Assembly: GCA_038503075.1 (NCBI GenBank)
Contig: JBCAML010000015.1
Coordinates: 1,548,823-1,612,822 of the forward strand
DNA from: Gyromitra esculenta
Lineage: Eukaryota > Ascomycota > Pezizomycetes > Pezizales > Discinaceae
DNA length: 64,000 nt
Direction: 5' to 3'
The position numbers were made by a program, and so were the translations under genes. The notes under the pieces were generated by a model, which did not search any database, had not been told where the DNA came from, and worked only from the letters and a program-made list of their open reading frames with translations. How positions within the stretch are numbered: the stretch's first letter is position 1; the number at the start of each line of letters is the position of its first letter. Shown here piece after piece: positions 10,654 through 20,548 of the stretch.

Positions 10654-11383
10654 TGTTATACCTATTGGTAGCTTAGTTGGTTACGACTTGAGTTCGCTTA
10701 CGATGCACACATATGGACTAGCGTTCAATCCCCGACCATGTCGGTTATTATTAATCTTGGTTGATTATTAATAAGATTCGGATTGGATGTTTGGTTTCCT
10801 TGTGTCATCAATGGCCGACTCTTTCGATCGACACTTCCCCGATTCGCTTATACGTTGCGTCGCCGGTTAATTCCGACAATCACGCCATACGATAATGAGA
10901 GGGGTAGGAGCGAAGGAAAGCGTTTCAGGGTCTATGGGATTTCTTCATGTTAGTTCATGTTATTACATAGCCTTTGTATTCGACGCTTGACTACTATAAG
11001 TAGTCCAGTGTTCTACCGTTGAGAAGGGTCTTCTTCCTGATCATTAGCGACGAAGAACGAGCCTTATCAATATTATATTGTTTCTAGCAAAATTACTTCC
11101 GTGCAATTTACTCTTTTACTTGTGAATTACTTTTATCTCGCTTAGCAAGGCCTTGGCCCTTCAGCGATTAGTTATTAAAACCTTACTATTGGAAGTTCTT
11201 CACGGAACTTTGCTCGATCCCTACTTTGAACCCTACGGTTATCTTTTAGCGGTTCATAAGAAGCAGTTAGGACTTGCGCCTGTGTATTGTGTTGCGGATA
11301 GCAACCGGGCAGGTTATAGCGTCTAGATTGTTATCTAAAGCTTCTTGGAGATTTCCTGTGCGGTAAGAAGTACCGGTCTTACA
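10654..11383 (+). repeat. 5' LTR of element A2
   Basis: 730 bp with TGTTATACC...GGTCTTACA ends. It is nearly identical to the 3' LTR of A1. It holds a perfect short palindrome with TATAAG (GACTACTATAAGTAGTC, about 10987-11003), the best TATA-like site I see. Confidence 0.95.
10669..10731 (+). other. tRNA-like A-box/B-box pair at the LTR start
   Basis: TAGCTTAGTTGG (10669-10680) fits the Pol III A-box consensus TRGCNNARYNGG exactly. GTTCAATCC (10723-10731) fits the core of the B box. The T-stem does not pair properly, so this is not a working tRNA gene. All four LTRs of family A carry it. Confidence 0.55.
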
Positions 11384-11386
11384 GTA

Positions 11387-11406
11387 TATTGATAGGCATA
11401 TCAATA
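11387..11406 (+). promoter_or_regulatory. Candidate primer-binding site/hairpin of element A2
   Basis: TATTGATA-GGCA-TATCAATA lies 3 nt inside the 5' LTR, as in A1. ATATTGATAGGC is complementary, with one bulge, to 11061-11073 of the LTR. No tRNA-type TGG is present at the edge. Confidence 0.45.
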
Positions 11407-11425
11407 CTTTGGTTATTCAACTATA

Positions 11426-13537
11426 ATGGCGGATGTATTTGTGATGGATACAGACATGTCTGACGGTTCTGAGGATCCCATCTCGAGACACTCTTCGAGG
11501 AACTCCTTGGCCCGTCGAAGAACTACCCATCTCACACCCGCTCCTAAGCCCTTCATTCCAAAACACTTCACGCCTCATCCGCAATTCCTACGGAGCAGTG
11601 CTCAAATTGAGGATGTTCATGCACAGCGTGATAATCTCATGCTTACGCTAAACGAAGCCTTTAGACACGTTGTACTAAGGCAAGAAGAGGCTCAGGCAGG
11701 AAACACCGTTGCCCTAAACCAACTTAACTCACAGGCTCAAACTCAATATCTAAGCCTAACCCATATCCAGCAGCGCATGGCAGACCAACAGGAGTTCTCG
11801 GCCGAAGAACTCGCCCGTATCGAGGTACTGGTTCACGGTCTTGGTAATAACATTGGCCTGGCCCTGCAACAGCAAGGACATGAGGCACACCAGCGCATTG
11901 GAAGGGTGGAAACGGTAGTCGAAGCTATAGTGGGGGAAACAGTAGGAGAAATGCAAAGACAACGAAGTCAGCTTAACGATCAGGGAGTGTTACTCAGTCA
12001 GATCACTCAACATATTCGTGCTCAGTCAGAACTACCAGCCAGATCAGAAGCAGGCCTTAGCGGCTCTATTCATGCACCCCAACTGCCTCCCACTAGAAGC
12101 GAGAAAGGAAAGGAACCAGCCCAAAGTGAACGAGGTGAACCCTCCGGAAAGACACGGGGTAATGGTGGGCAGCCCCCACATGGACCCAATTACCGTGTTG
12201 GTGCTGGCGCCCTGGATCAGGTGACGGATCGTCATCGGATGATTCGGAGGAAGAAAGGGCCAGGAAGAACATCGAAGATACCAATCGATGGCTGGCCAGC
12301 AAGAGAAAGAGAAAACCGGCGGCGGAGGCACCAAGTAATGCTCCTCCACCGCCACCCCCCCCCAAATAACCCTGGTGAGATGGTAATCACCATTGATCAC
12401 AGGTACCCCCAAGCATCACCGTCATCATGACACCACAAGATCCCGATCGGTGAACCAGAAAAATTCACTGCTGCCACAAATCAGGATCTCAGGGCATGGA
12501 TCCGAAGCTGCGAAGTATATTTTGAGATGAACGAGTGGCTTTGGACCAGCGACCGACACAAAATCCACTATGCCGCCAGCCGTTGTGAAGGAAACAAGGC
12601 TCGACCATACGTTGTTATGTATACCAACAAGATGGACGGAGCCGAAGGAAAAATCCAGGAACCAGAGTACGCCTATTGGGCAACCTTCTCACTAAAGATG
12701 AAGGAAGTATTCTGCTCTCCGGACGAAAAACGCGATGCCATATATGCCATGGATCGTGTACCTTACACAACCGTTGAGGAATATATCCTCAAAATGAGCA
12801 ACCTAAACATAAAGGTTGGGATGGCTGGGACACTGTGGAGGATGAAGGTCGAAGCGAAGATCCCTCTCAAGATACGAGAGTTGATGGTAGGTTGTGGTCC
12901 GTTTGACGATGATGTACAATGGCTGGAGGCCTTATGATCAAGAGGAAGGTTGTGGGAGGAATATTTGTATCACCAGAAACTGGAGAATAGAGGTCTCCCA
13001 GCCACGGATGGTCGTGGGAAAAAGGAGGAGAAAAAGCAGGAGGAACGTCGGGAAAAGGGGTTCAAAAGCAGAGTCAAGAAGGACTCAAAAAGTAATGTCA
13101 AGGAGGATACCCCTAAAAAGGATGCCCCTCCCCCCACTAACAGCACCGGAGATGCCTCGGGTTGGAAGGCTGCTCATGAAGGGGTAAGTCAGGACCTAGT
13201 TGACCGACGCAGACGGGCGAAACACTGCACTAGGTGTGGTCGGCCCGACTGTCACTGGAAGACGTGCGACATGAAGGAACCTCGAACGGTATCATCTGCG
13301 CAAGCCGGCGCCAGTCGTAAACGAAAATGGGTCAAGCCCGAAAAGAATGAGCAGGGTGCTGGGGATGCATTGGAGAAGCGTTTGAAGCTAGCGCCCAAGA
13401 CGAGGGCCGCGACAGCGCCACCTGCAAAAGGGGCCGTGAGCGGAGTTACCGCTCCAAAGGGGCGGATCTCCAGGACCCCTGTTAATCTTTATGCAAATAC
13501 AAATTCTGACGAAGAAATGTCAGAGAATTTTCACTAG
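11426..13537 (+). pseudogene. gag: Degraded gag of element A2
   Basis: Begins like A1 Gag (MADVFVMDTDMSD) and stays close to it for about 240 codons. Small changes near 12150-12330 then shift the frame, and the open part ends at 12430. Further in-frame pieces run at 12527-12937 and 12950-13537. A TGA at 12935-12937 replaces CGA of A1 (a C-to-T change), and another TGA appears near 12428. The zinc knuckle-like C-terminus survives. It cannot make a full Gag. Confidence 0.88.
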
Positions 13538-16500
13538 GTCGACTACCGGCGGGCCAGGAGGTAGCAGACGTTAACCAAACATTCGAAACCCTGGCAATCG
13601 AAGAAAGAATTGTCTCAATCCTTGAGACCGAAAAATACAAAAACAAACGAAAAAGAAAGGAGGACGACTCTTCGGAATCGTCCAACAAAAAACAACATAC
13701 AGAACCCACCGTATACGAGCGGCCCCGAGGGCAAGCGCTACTGGTAATCAATGGAAGGAAGGTGGTAGTCAATGTATTGCTAGATTCTGGAGCTAATGTT
13801 TTTCTCTTGTCCCCTTTGTTTGTTAGGAAATGGTCAGTTCCAAAGGTGCAAAGAGACGTCCCGTTAACCATTAGAAACTTCACAGGTGAAGAAGTGGTTG
13901 GAGCGGGACAAGCCTTTACTAACCCTATTACTATGATCATAGGGAATAATCATACATCTAATGTATCTTGCAAGATTGGGCCAGTCGAGGCTGGGTTAGA
14001 CTTGATAGTGCCAGGGGGTTGGTGGTTGATGAGTCACCGGTTGGAAAACCCTTACGACCACGCAAACTGGAAGTTCGAATCTCATGATTGCTGTAACCAG
14101 TGCTCTGTGACGACTGCTCCTCTTAGTACCAAGAACGATATCGAATATGACGAATGGCTGGGCCTGGACGAGAATGCCTGAATAATTGGCATGGTGCGTG
14201 CAATCGATGACAAAGAAACTGAACTTCTGAAGACTCTCCCAGGAGCATACCACCGATTTGTCAGTCTATTCGGCACTCCCATCCAGGAATCCTTGCCAGA
14301 ACAAAGGCCATTCGATCACGCTATTGATCTCGAGCATGGGACAACCGCCCCGTGGGGTCCAATCTATAAACTTTCGGAAAAAGAACTTGAGATTCTCCGG
14401 AAGTACTTGGACAAAATGGTGGCAGAAGGGAAGATATGGCCAAGCAAGTCACCAGCTGGGTTGCCCATATTATTCGCGCCGAAACCAGACGGAGGGCTAC
14501 GACTATGCGTAGATTACCGTGGCTTGAACAGGGTGACAGTAAAGAACCGATACCCTCTGCCGCTAATGTCTGAATTGCGTGATAGAGTCAATGGGGCTTC
14601 GATCTTTACCAAACTGGACCTCAAAGACGGTTTTCACCAGATCCGTATCAAAGAAGGCGATGAGTGGAAAACAGCGTTTCGTACAAGATATGGTCATTTC
14701 GAGTACACAGTCATGCCTTTCGGCTTGGCAAACGCCCCAACCTTTCAAGATATGATGCATCAGGTGCTCCGCGAATTTCTGGACCAAGGGGTCGTGGTTT
14801 ATATTGACGACATCCTCATCTACTCAAAGACCCTCGAGGAACATGAGGCCTTGGTGACCAGAGTCCTGCAGCGGTTGGAGGACGAGGGTTTGGCAGTATC
14901 CATTAAGAAAAGCTACTTTCACTTGCGGGAAGTTGAGTTTTTAGGATACATAATTTCTGACAAAGGCGTGTCTATGTCAATGAAGAAGGTCGAGTCAATC
15001 CTTTCATGGGAAACCCCGAAGAGCATACGCGATGTTCAGGTATTCATTGGATTCGCCAATTTTTACCGACGGTTCATCGAAAATTTCTCCCAAGTTGCAA
15101 GTCCCTTAACCGAGTTAACCAAAGGGGACCCCAAGAAATTCCAATGGGGTGACCGTCAAGCGATAGCCTTCGAGTACCTAAAGTTGCCTTCACGACAGCA
15201 CCTATCCTTTGTCACTTTGCGCCGGAACGACAGACTGTGGTAGAAACCGACGCCTCAGACTATGCGCTAGGTTGCGTCTCTCGCAGATCATCGATAGCAA
15301 GCTACATCCCGTAGCATTCCATTCAGAAAATTTAATAAAGCCGAACTTAACTACGAGGTGCACGATAAAGAACTACTCGCGATAGTAACCGCCTTCAAGG
15401 AATGGCGACATTACCTAGAAGGAAGCAAGCACCAAGCGATCGTCTATACGGACCATAAAAATCTCGAATATTTCATGAAGGAGACAAGGATCCTAAATCG
15501 ACGACAGGCTAGATGGGCGGAATATTTATCGTCATTCGACTTTAAAATCATATATCGACCTGGATCGCGGGAGGAAAGCCAGATGCATTATCAAGACGAC
15601 CGGAGTATCGTCCAGGAGGATACAACACAGCCTACAGAAGCCATGTTCCGAAGCGGCCAAGTCGATATGACTGGCCGTCCCAGTAAGTCAATCGTTATAT
15701 CCTTAATTCATAGAAAAGACGATAACACAATTGTACAAAACCAAAACGATGACCCGTTACACTTTACCGAGCTGGACTCAAACGGCAATCATCACCATTA
15801 TAATTTTAATCCTAATACAACACACGAGGAGCTACTTATTTCATCAGCATCCCTCAAAGCGCTTCAAGTCCTTAAATTTAATTCGGACTTTTTGGAGCAG
15901 GTTAAAAGGAAGGTCGAGTCGACGAAGACTATAAGGAAATTGGAGACTTAGTTAAAGCTGGCAGCGAAATCAAGAGGCTACAACACTACACAGTGATGGA
16001 GGAACTCCTCTATTGGAAAAACAGGCTAACAATCACGATGATGAAATCAAAACTACCATTTTAGAAAATGAACACGACTCCAAGATAGCAGGGCACTTTG
16101 GCATGGACAAAACCACGGAACTTGTTCAGCGGAACTTCTACTGGCCTCATATGACCGAGTGGATTACAGATTACGTCCGCTCATGCGATCCATGCCAACA
16201 TAACAAATCCGTGCGTCATAAGAAATATGGACTCCTGCAACCGCTAGAGACCCCATACGCTCCATGGATGTCGATATCAACAGACTTCATCGTCCAGTTA
16301 CCCGAGTCGAGAGGATTCACCCAAATATGTGTAGTAGTTGACAGGTTTACCAAGATGGCGCACTTCATCCCACTAATAGAAAGAGCTACAGCAAGTGATG
16401 TGGCAAAGGCTTTTGTTGACAAAGTTTGGAAACTTCACGGGCTTCCGAAAGAAATTGTTTCAGACCGAGATGCTAAGTTCACAGGGGAATTCTGGACCTC

Positions 16501-17340
16501 ATTATGCAAACTTCTAGACATTAAATCCAGCAAATCTACCGCATTCCATCCTGAGACCGACGGACAAACCGAAAGGGTTAATCAAGTCCTGGAAGCCTAC
16601 CTAAGAAACTTCGTCAACTACGACCAAGATGACTGGTACGACCTACTGCCGTTAGCGGAGTTCGCTTACAACAATGCCGAAGCCACAGCCACTGGAATCA
16701 GCCCCTTCTATGCCAATCATGGTTTCCATCCCAGAACAGCTTGGACGATTGATACCGAAGTCAAGAATCCAGCGTCAAAGTTATACGCACATTGGCTTCA
16801 GAAAGTAAACGATTTTGCCACTACCTCGCTCAAAGCCAGAAAACATGTCCAAATATTTTGACAAGAAACGACAGGCGGAACCATCGCTTTAAGGTCGGAG
16901 ATTTAGTAATGCTCGACGCCAGAAACATTAGAACCAAGCGTCCAACGAAAAGTTAGCCCCTAAGTCATACGGACCCTTCCCAATTACACGAGTCGGTACT
17001 AGAGCTTGCACTTTAGATACAGGAGGTCGCTGGAGGATATTCCTTCCATGTATCCTTGCTCGAGCCATACCGGACAAGCGTCAGGAAACCGAAAACAAGA
17101 CCGACCGCCGCGTGACGACATTGAAGGTGACAATGAGTACGAGGTGGAATACATCGTCAAAAGCGAGAAGAGAGAAACCAAAGTGGGACGACGAACGATT
17201 AGCCGGATGTTCTACTTCATCAAATGGGTGGGATACGGAAGATGAGAACTCATGGGAACCTGCCGACGAAGGAGGATTAGCCAATGCAGCCGAAGCAATT
17301 GCCGAATTTCACAGTCTTTACCCACAACAGCTAAGCCATA
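13510..17340 (+). pseudogene. pol: Degraded pol of element A2
   Basis: All domains of A1 Pol are recognisable but scattered over frames: protease and its C-terminal flank (open to 14181, closed by TGA where A1 has CGA), RT with YIDD (14191-15243, one codon lost at 14740 and a 1-bp loss near 15183), RNase H (15358-15951), integrase (16013-16861) and chromodomain (about 17130-17330). The linker between gag and protease is open here (AAA where A1 has TAA), so this copy shows that the ancestral gag-pol frames overlap without an intervening stop. Confidence 0.88.
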
Positions 17341-17547
17341 AGCTGTTTCACATTTGTATTCTTTTTGCGTTTAGAATATGTATAAAATGTTTTACTACTA
17401 AAAAGAAACTAGGCTGAGGGAAAATTTTCCATCGTGGCCAAGTAAACGCGGTGGTTTTTACGTACCCAAGATGCTATAGAACCACTTTGTAATCAGTTAA
17501 TTATTTTGTATTATAGTTAGACGAGGACGACTAACCTAGGAGGATAA

Positions 17548-18258
17548 TGTTATACCTATTGGTAGCTTAGTTGGTTACGACTTGAGTTCGCTTACGATGC
17601 ACACATATGGACTAGCGTTCAATCCCCGACCATGTCGGTTATTATTAATCTTGGTTGATTATTAATAAGATTCGGATTGGATGTTTGGTTTCCTTGTGTC
17701 ATCAATGGCCGACTCTTTCGATCGACACTTAGATTCGACTTATACGTTGCGTCGCCGGTTAATTCCGACAATCGCCATACGATAATGAGAGGGTAGGAGC
17801 GAAGGAAAGCGTTTCAGGGTCTATGGGATTTCTTCATGTTAGTTCATGTTATTACATAGCGCTTTGTATTCGACGCTTGACTACTATAAGTAGTCAGTGT
17901 TCTAGTTGAGAAGTGTCTTACGATCGTTAGCGACGAAGAACGAGCCTTATCAATATTATATTGTTTTAGCAAAATTACTTAGTGCAATTTACCCTTTTAC
18001 TTGTGAATTACTTTTATCTCGCTTTAGCGCGCCTTGGCCTTCAGCGATTAGTTATTAAAACCTTACTATTGGAAGTTCTTGGAACTTTCTTCGTCCTACT
18101 TTGAACCCTACGGTTATCTTTTAGCGGTTCATAAGAAGCAGTTAGGACTTGCGCCTGTGTATTGTGTTGCGGATAGCAACCGGGCAGGTTATAGCGTCTA
18201 GATTGTTATCTAAAGCTTCTTGGAGATTTCCTGTGCGGTAAGAAGTACCGGTCTTACA
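17548..18258 (+). repeat. 3' LTR of element A2 (indel-rich)
   Basis: About 711 bp, TG...CA, with many small deletions and changes relative to the other three LTRs (for example around 17728-17780 and 17900-17935). The last 200 bp match the other LTRs well. Followed by target duplication CCTAG. Confidence 0.93.
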
Positions 18259-18640
18259 CCTAGCTTGGTTACAAAGAAGGGAGCTTTCTCAGTGTGTTGT
18301 TGGATGGAAAGCTCCAAGTGGCATAAATTGGTAATGTCTCCCGAGGCGATTGTTCGTCCATCGATGACTTCTAACTGCCGAGAGGTTTTGAGGGGAGACA
18401 GGGGCAAGGAATGGTGACGCACGAAGTTTTCATCAATGAAAGCGAACCCTGAGGCTCCAGTGTTAAGAAGTGCGTGTGTTTTTATGATTTTATTTTGGTG
18501 GGAAAGGCTACAGGTAACTACAAAATGTTCCCCATCCGAATTATCCTCCACGCACACATCCGACACTGAAAACCCAGAAATGGAAAACGCTGACAAAGAA
18601 GAAAAACGAACCAGAGCAGGGTCACAAGGCGACTCTGGTT
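18259..18640 (-). pseudogene. Element B protease N-terminal part, cut by A2
   Basis: This frame encodes the start of B Pol, with the retropepsin active-site region reading ALLNTGASGFAFIDENF. The usual catalytic motif is D-T/S-G, so the Asn codon at 18462-18464 (AAC for GAC) removes the catalytic aspartate. It lies in the -1 frame relative to gag and is entered through a frameshift signal at 18609-18653. It ends at FFVTKLG where A2 is inserted, and the domain resumes at 10653. A short read-through into the A2 LTR (18210-18258) is not native. Confidence 0.85.
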
Positions 18641-18653
18641 GAACTAGTTTAAA
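18609..18653 (-). promoter_or_regulatory. Programmed -1 ribosomal frameshift signal of element B
   Basis: On the minus strand, the canonical slippery heptamer T TTA AAC (18647-18653) is in the gag reading frame and directly followed by the gag stop TAG (18644-18646). After a 6-nt spacer comes a perfect 8-bp stem, AACCAGAG/CTCTGGTT (18633-18640 with 18609-18616), around a 16-nt loop. The frame entered by a -1 shift is the pol frame. Heptamer, spacing and stem match established -1 signals of retroelements and viruses. Efficiency is unknown. Confidence 0.85.
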
Positions 18654-19888
18654 GACTCGACTGAGTCTGCTGCATCGAAGGCAGGAAAACGAGGTGGCAG
18701 GGGTGGTGGGAAAACAGAGGGAGCAGGAGGGGCGGCGGCGTTGGTAACGGCTCCTCTCATAGCGGGGCGTTTTGAAGCGGAGGGGCAGTTTGAAAAAATA
18801 TGCCCTTCTCCGGCGCAGAACAGGCAGCGGTTGTTAGTTTGCCTCCAGGATTTTTCTTCGGGAGACAGTTTCCTTCTCCCGTTGATCTGAACATATCGTT
18901 GTTCGGGAGCAGGGCGAGTGGTGGAAGTGCGACCGAAAGAAAGATCCATGGGTGCAAGTCCTCCAGGAGCAAAGGAGGAGGAGGCAGGAGTGAAGGCAGC
19001 GGGAGCGGCGGCGGAGGCGGTAAACTGTCCCATGGTATTGCGGGCAGCATTTTTTTTCTCTTCTCTTCTTGCTCGGATACGGTTGTCCAAGCGAAGGAGG
19101 AAGGCGCAGAGAGAGGTGAAGGTGGTAGGGAAGTCGGCTACGGTCACTACGGCTTCCTTCAGCTCGTCTGACATTCCGTATTCCAGGGCATCGTTCTTTG
19201 CCGACTCATCATAGTTTAACCGTCCCATGATTCGTTGAAAATCGGCAAGGTAGGCAGAGAAATCTCGCTTCCCTTGTCGAAGTTGGTGTAGCTCGCGGCG
19301 GGCCGTTCCAAGTGGGTCGGGGTCTCCGAAGGCGGTTTCCAGGGCGGTAATCAATTCGGCGGCGTTATTCCAAGTGGTAGTCCCGTCAGGGAGGACAGAG
19401 TGGCGAATTTGTTCAAGGGCGGCTCCCTCAAGGCGGCTGATAGCATACAATATCATATTGTTGCTGTTGGAAAAGCGGTCGGCGTTAACCGAGAGCTTTG
19501 ATCGGAGTTGCAAGACAAACCCGGGAAGTTTATCGCGAGATCCATTGAATTTATCTGGATCTGGCATCTTGTCCGAGCGACCTCCTTGAGTGTGAGCAGG
19601 AGGGGGTGGTGGCGATGGTGCGGGTGGTGGGGGGGCGGCGTTATTGAGGCGGGCGACTTCTGCTTCAGCTGCTTGCAATTGAGACTGGCAGGTATTAAAC
19701 CTTGCCGTCATGTTGTTACGTTCTTGTATAGCCTCTTCCAGCTGTAGGTCTGCGTACGTGAGGTTGTCGACCCGTTGTTGATAATGAGATTGAATTTCCT
19801 CATAGGCAGAGGCGAGGTCGGCGTTGGCAGCAGTCTGGAAGTTCTCGAAGGTCGGGAAAGTCCAGGGGGCGGGAGCGGGGTTACTCAT
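18644..19888 (-). CDS. gag: Gag of element B
   Basis: 414 codons from ATG at 19886-19888 (MSNPAPAPWTF). The frame is open further up to a TTG at 19963, but that part lies in the leader and LTR. The N-terminal part is a coiled, charged region. A proline-rich stretch follows, then the retrotransposon gag core (DPDKFNGSRDKLPGFVLQL ... REELHQLRQGKRDFSAYLADF-like segment) and a CCHC zinc knuckle, CLFCAGEGHIFSNC. It would form particles and bind RNA. The stop codon sits against a canonical slippery site, so Gag-Pol is predicted by -1 frameshifting. The frame is intact. Confidence 0.9.
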   Translation of the reverse strand: MSNPAPAPWTFPTFENFQTAANADLASAYEEIQSHYQQRVDNLTYADLQLEEAIQERNNMTARFNTCQSQLQAAEAEVARLNNAAPPPPAPSPPPPPAHTQGGRSDKMPDPDKFNGSRDKLPGFVLQLRSKLSVNADRFSNSNNMILYAISRLEGAALEQIRHSVLPDGTTTWNNAAELITALETAFGDPDPLGTARRELHQLRQGKRDFSAYLADFQRIMGRLNYDESAKNDALEYGMSDELKEAVVTVADFPTTFTSLCAFLLRLDNRIRARREEKKNAARNTMGQFTASAAAPAAFTPASSSFAPGGLAPMDLSFGRTSTTRPAPEQRYVQINGRRKLSPEEKSWRQTNNRCLFCAGEGHIFSNCPSASKRPAMRGAVTNAAAPPAPSVFPPPLPPRFPAFDAADSVESLN

Positions 19889-19941
19889 AATAGCATTAAG
19901 GTTTGTGTGGCAGCGTGTAAAAGCGGGGTAGAGGGTGTGGA

Positions 19942-20355
19942 TGAGGAAGCAACGTAATCTCAAGGGGCGAGGTTTATCTTCAAGCTCTCAGGTATCCCCC
20001 GAGATAAGCAGTGCTACTTGAAGGGAAAACTAAGCGACGAGAGTGTTTTACGAGGTTCCACAGGCTCTACGAAGTGTTCAAGTATAGAGGACTTGAGGAC
20101 GGCGACAGCGTAAGGTTATGAGGTATAACCGAGGTTTGTATTTTGTGGAATACAAGAGTGTACGATAGAAGACGTTGCTTAAGGAAAGAGAAAGAAAAGT
20201 ACAACAGAAGGGGAAATCCCTTCGCTTATATACTCGTAATCCACCTCTTTGATGACAAACGTATGACTCATTGTAAAGGAAACCAAGGGAAACATATAGA
20301 ACGATCGACCAAGCAACGCAACAAAACACCTATGCCGCTAACCGAACAACACAAC
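19942..20355 (-). repeat. 5' LTR of element B (approximate limits)
   Basis: Homology with the copies at about 20770-21190 and 21204-21560 defines the LTR, including CCTTAAGCAACGT, the segment around GTAGCACTGCT, and a TATATAAG box (20225-20232). I cannot fix the ends because the partner LTR is outside the window. The 5' edge lies between 20342 and 20365. Confidence 0.7.
20225..20232 (-). promoter_or_regulatory. LTR TATA box of element B
   Basis: TATATAAG on the minus strand. The same box is conserved in the plus-strand copy at 21293-21300, and as TATTTAAG in the third copy. Confidence 0.55.
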
Positions 20356-20548
20356 AACCATCCATGAAAGCTGTGTTGAGTTTGACCTCCGTTTCTCGTT
20401 CGTTTTCCTGGAGGGCATCGATTTGGTCCTCCAGGGCTTGGTTGAGGTCCCTGAGTTCATTGTAGAGCTCTGCGGGATCATCTCTGTAGGCTTGGGCGAA
20501 AGCTTCTCTGGTGGGGAAGCGTTTTGCGGCGACGGCAGCCCCTTCCAT
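20356..20548 (-). pseudogene. Gag N-terminal fragment of element C
   Basis: From ATG at 20546-20548 the frame reads MEGAAVAAKRFPTREAFAQA and on to a coiled-coil-like stretch (LRDLNQALEDQIDALQENER) resembling the N-terminal part of B Gag in composition and layout. It runs into B LTR sequence after AFMDG and ends at a stop at 20330. Too short to assign beyond Gag-like. Confidence 0.5.

Larger units (their letters stand above)
10654..18258 (+). mobile_element. Ty3/gypsy chromodomain LTR retrotransposon, copy A2 (degraded)
   Basis: Same family as A1 but on the opposite strand, with LTRs at 10654-11383 and 17548-18258. CCTAG at 10649-10653 recurs at 18259-18263 as the target-site duplication, and removing A2 restores B's protease frame exactly. 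Gag and pol are broken by CGA-to-TGA changes and frameshifts. From about 15.18 kb to 18.1 kb, including the 3' LTR, there is a small indel roughly every 100-200 bp relative to A1, while the first 4.5 kb is nearly identical to A1. Together A1 and A2 form inverted repeats around 2.95 kb of element B. Confidence 0.95.
1..20355 (-). mobile_element. Ty3/gypsy element B, host of two nested insertions (5' part and pol)
   Basis: Pieces at 1-38, 7701-10653 and 18259 to about 20355 belong to one minus-strand element, split by A1 and A2. Gag, protease, RT, RNase H and integrase follow in order, and the reading frame closes at both junctions after excising A1 and A2 with one copy of each target duplication. 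Its 5' LTR is at about 19942-20355. The 3' LTR lies left of the window. B differs in sequence from family A and no chromodomain is visible in the portion present. Its 5' end interrupts the gag of remnant C. Confidence 0.9.

Noticed and set aside
10669..10731. A real tRNA gene in the LTR
   Set aside because: A and B boxes fit, but the T-stem and acceptor do not pair, so I kept it only as a tRNA-like region.
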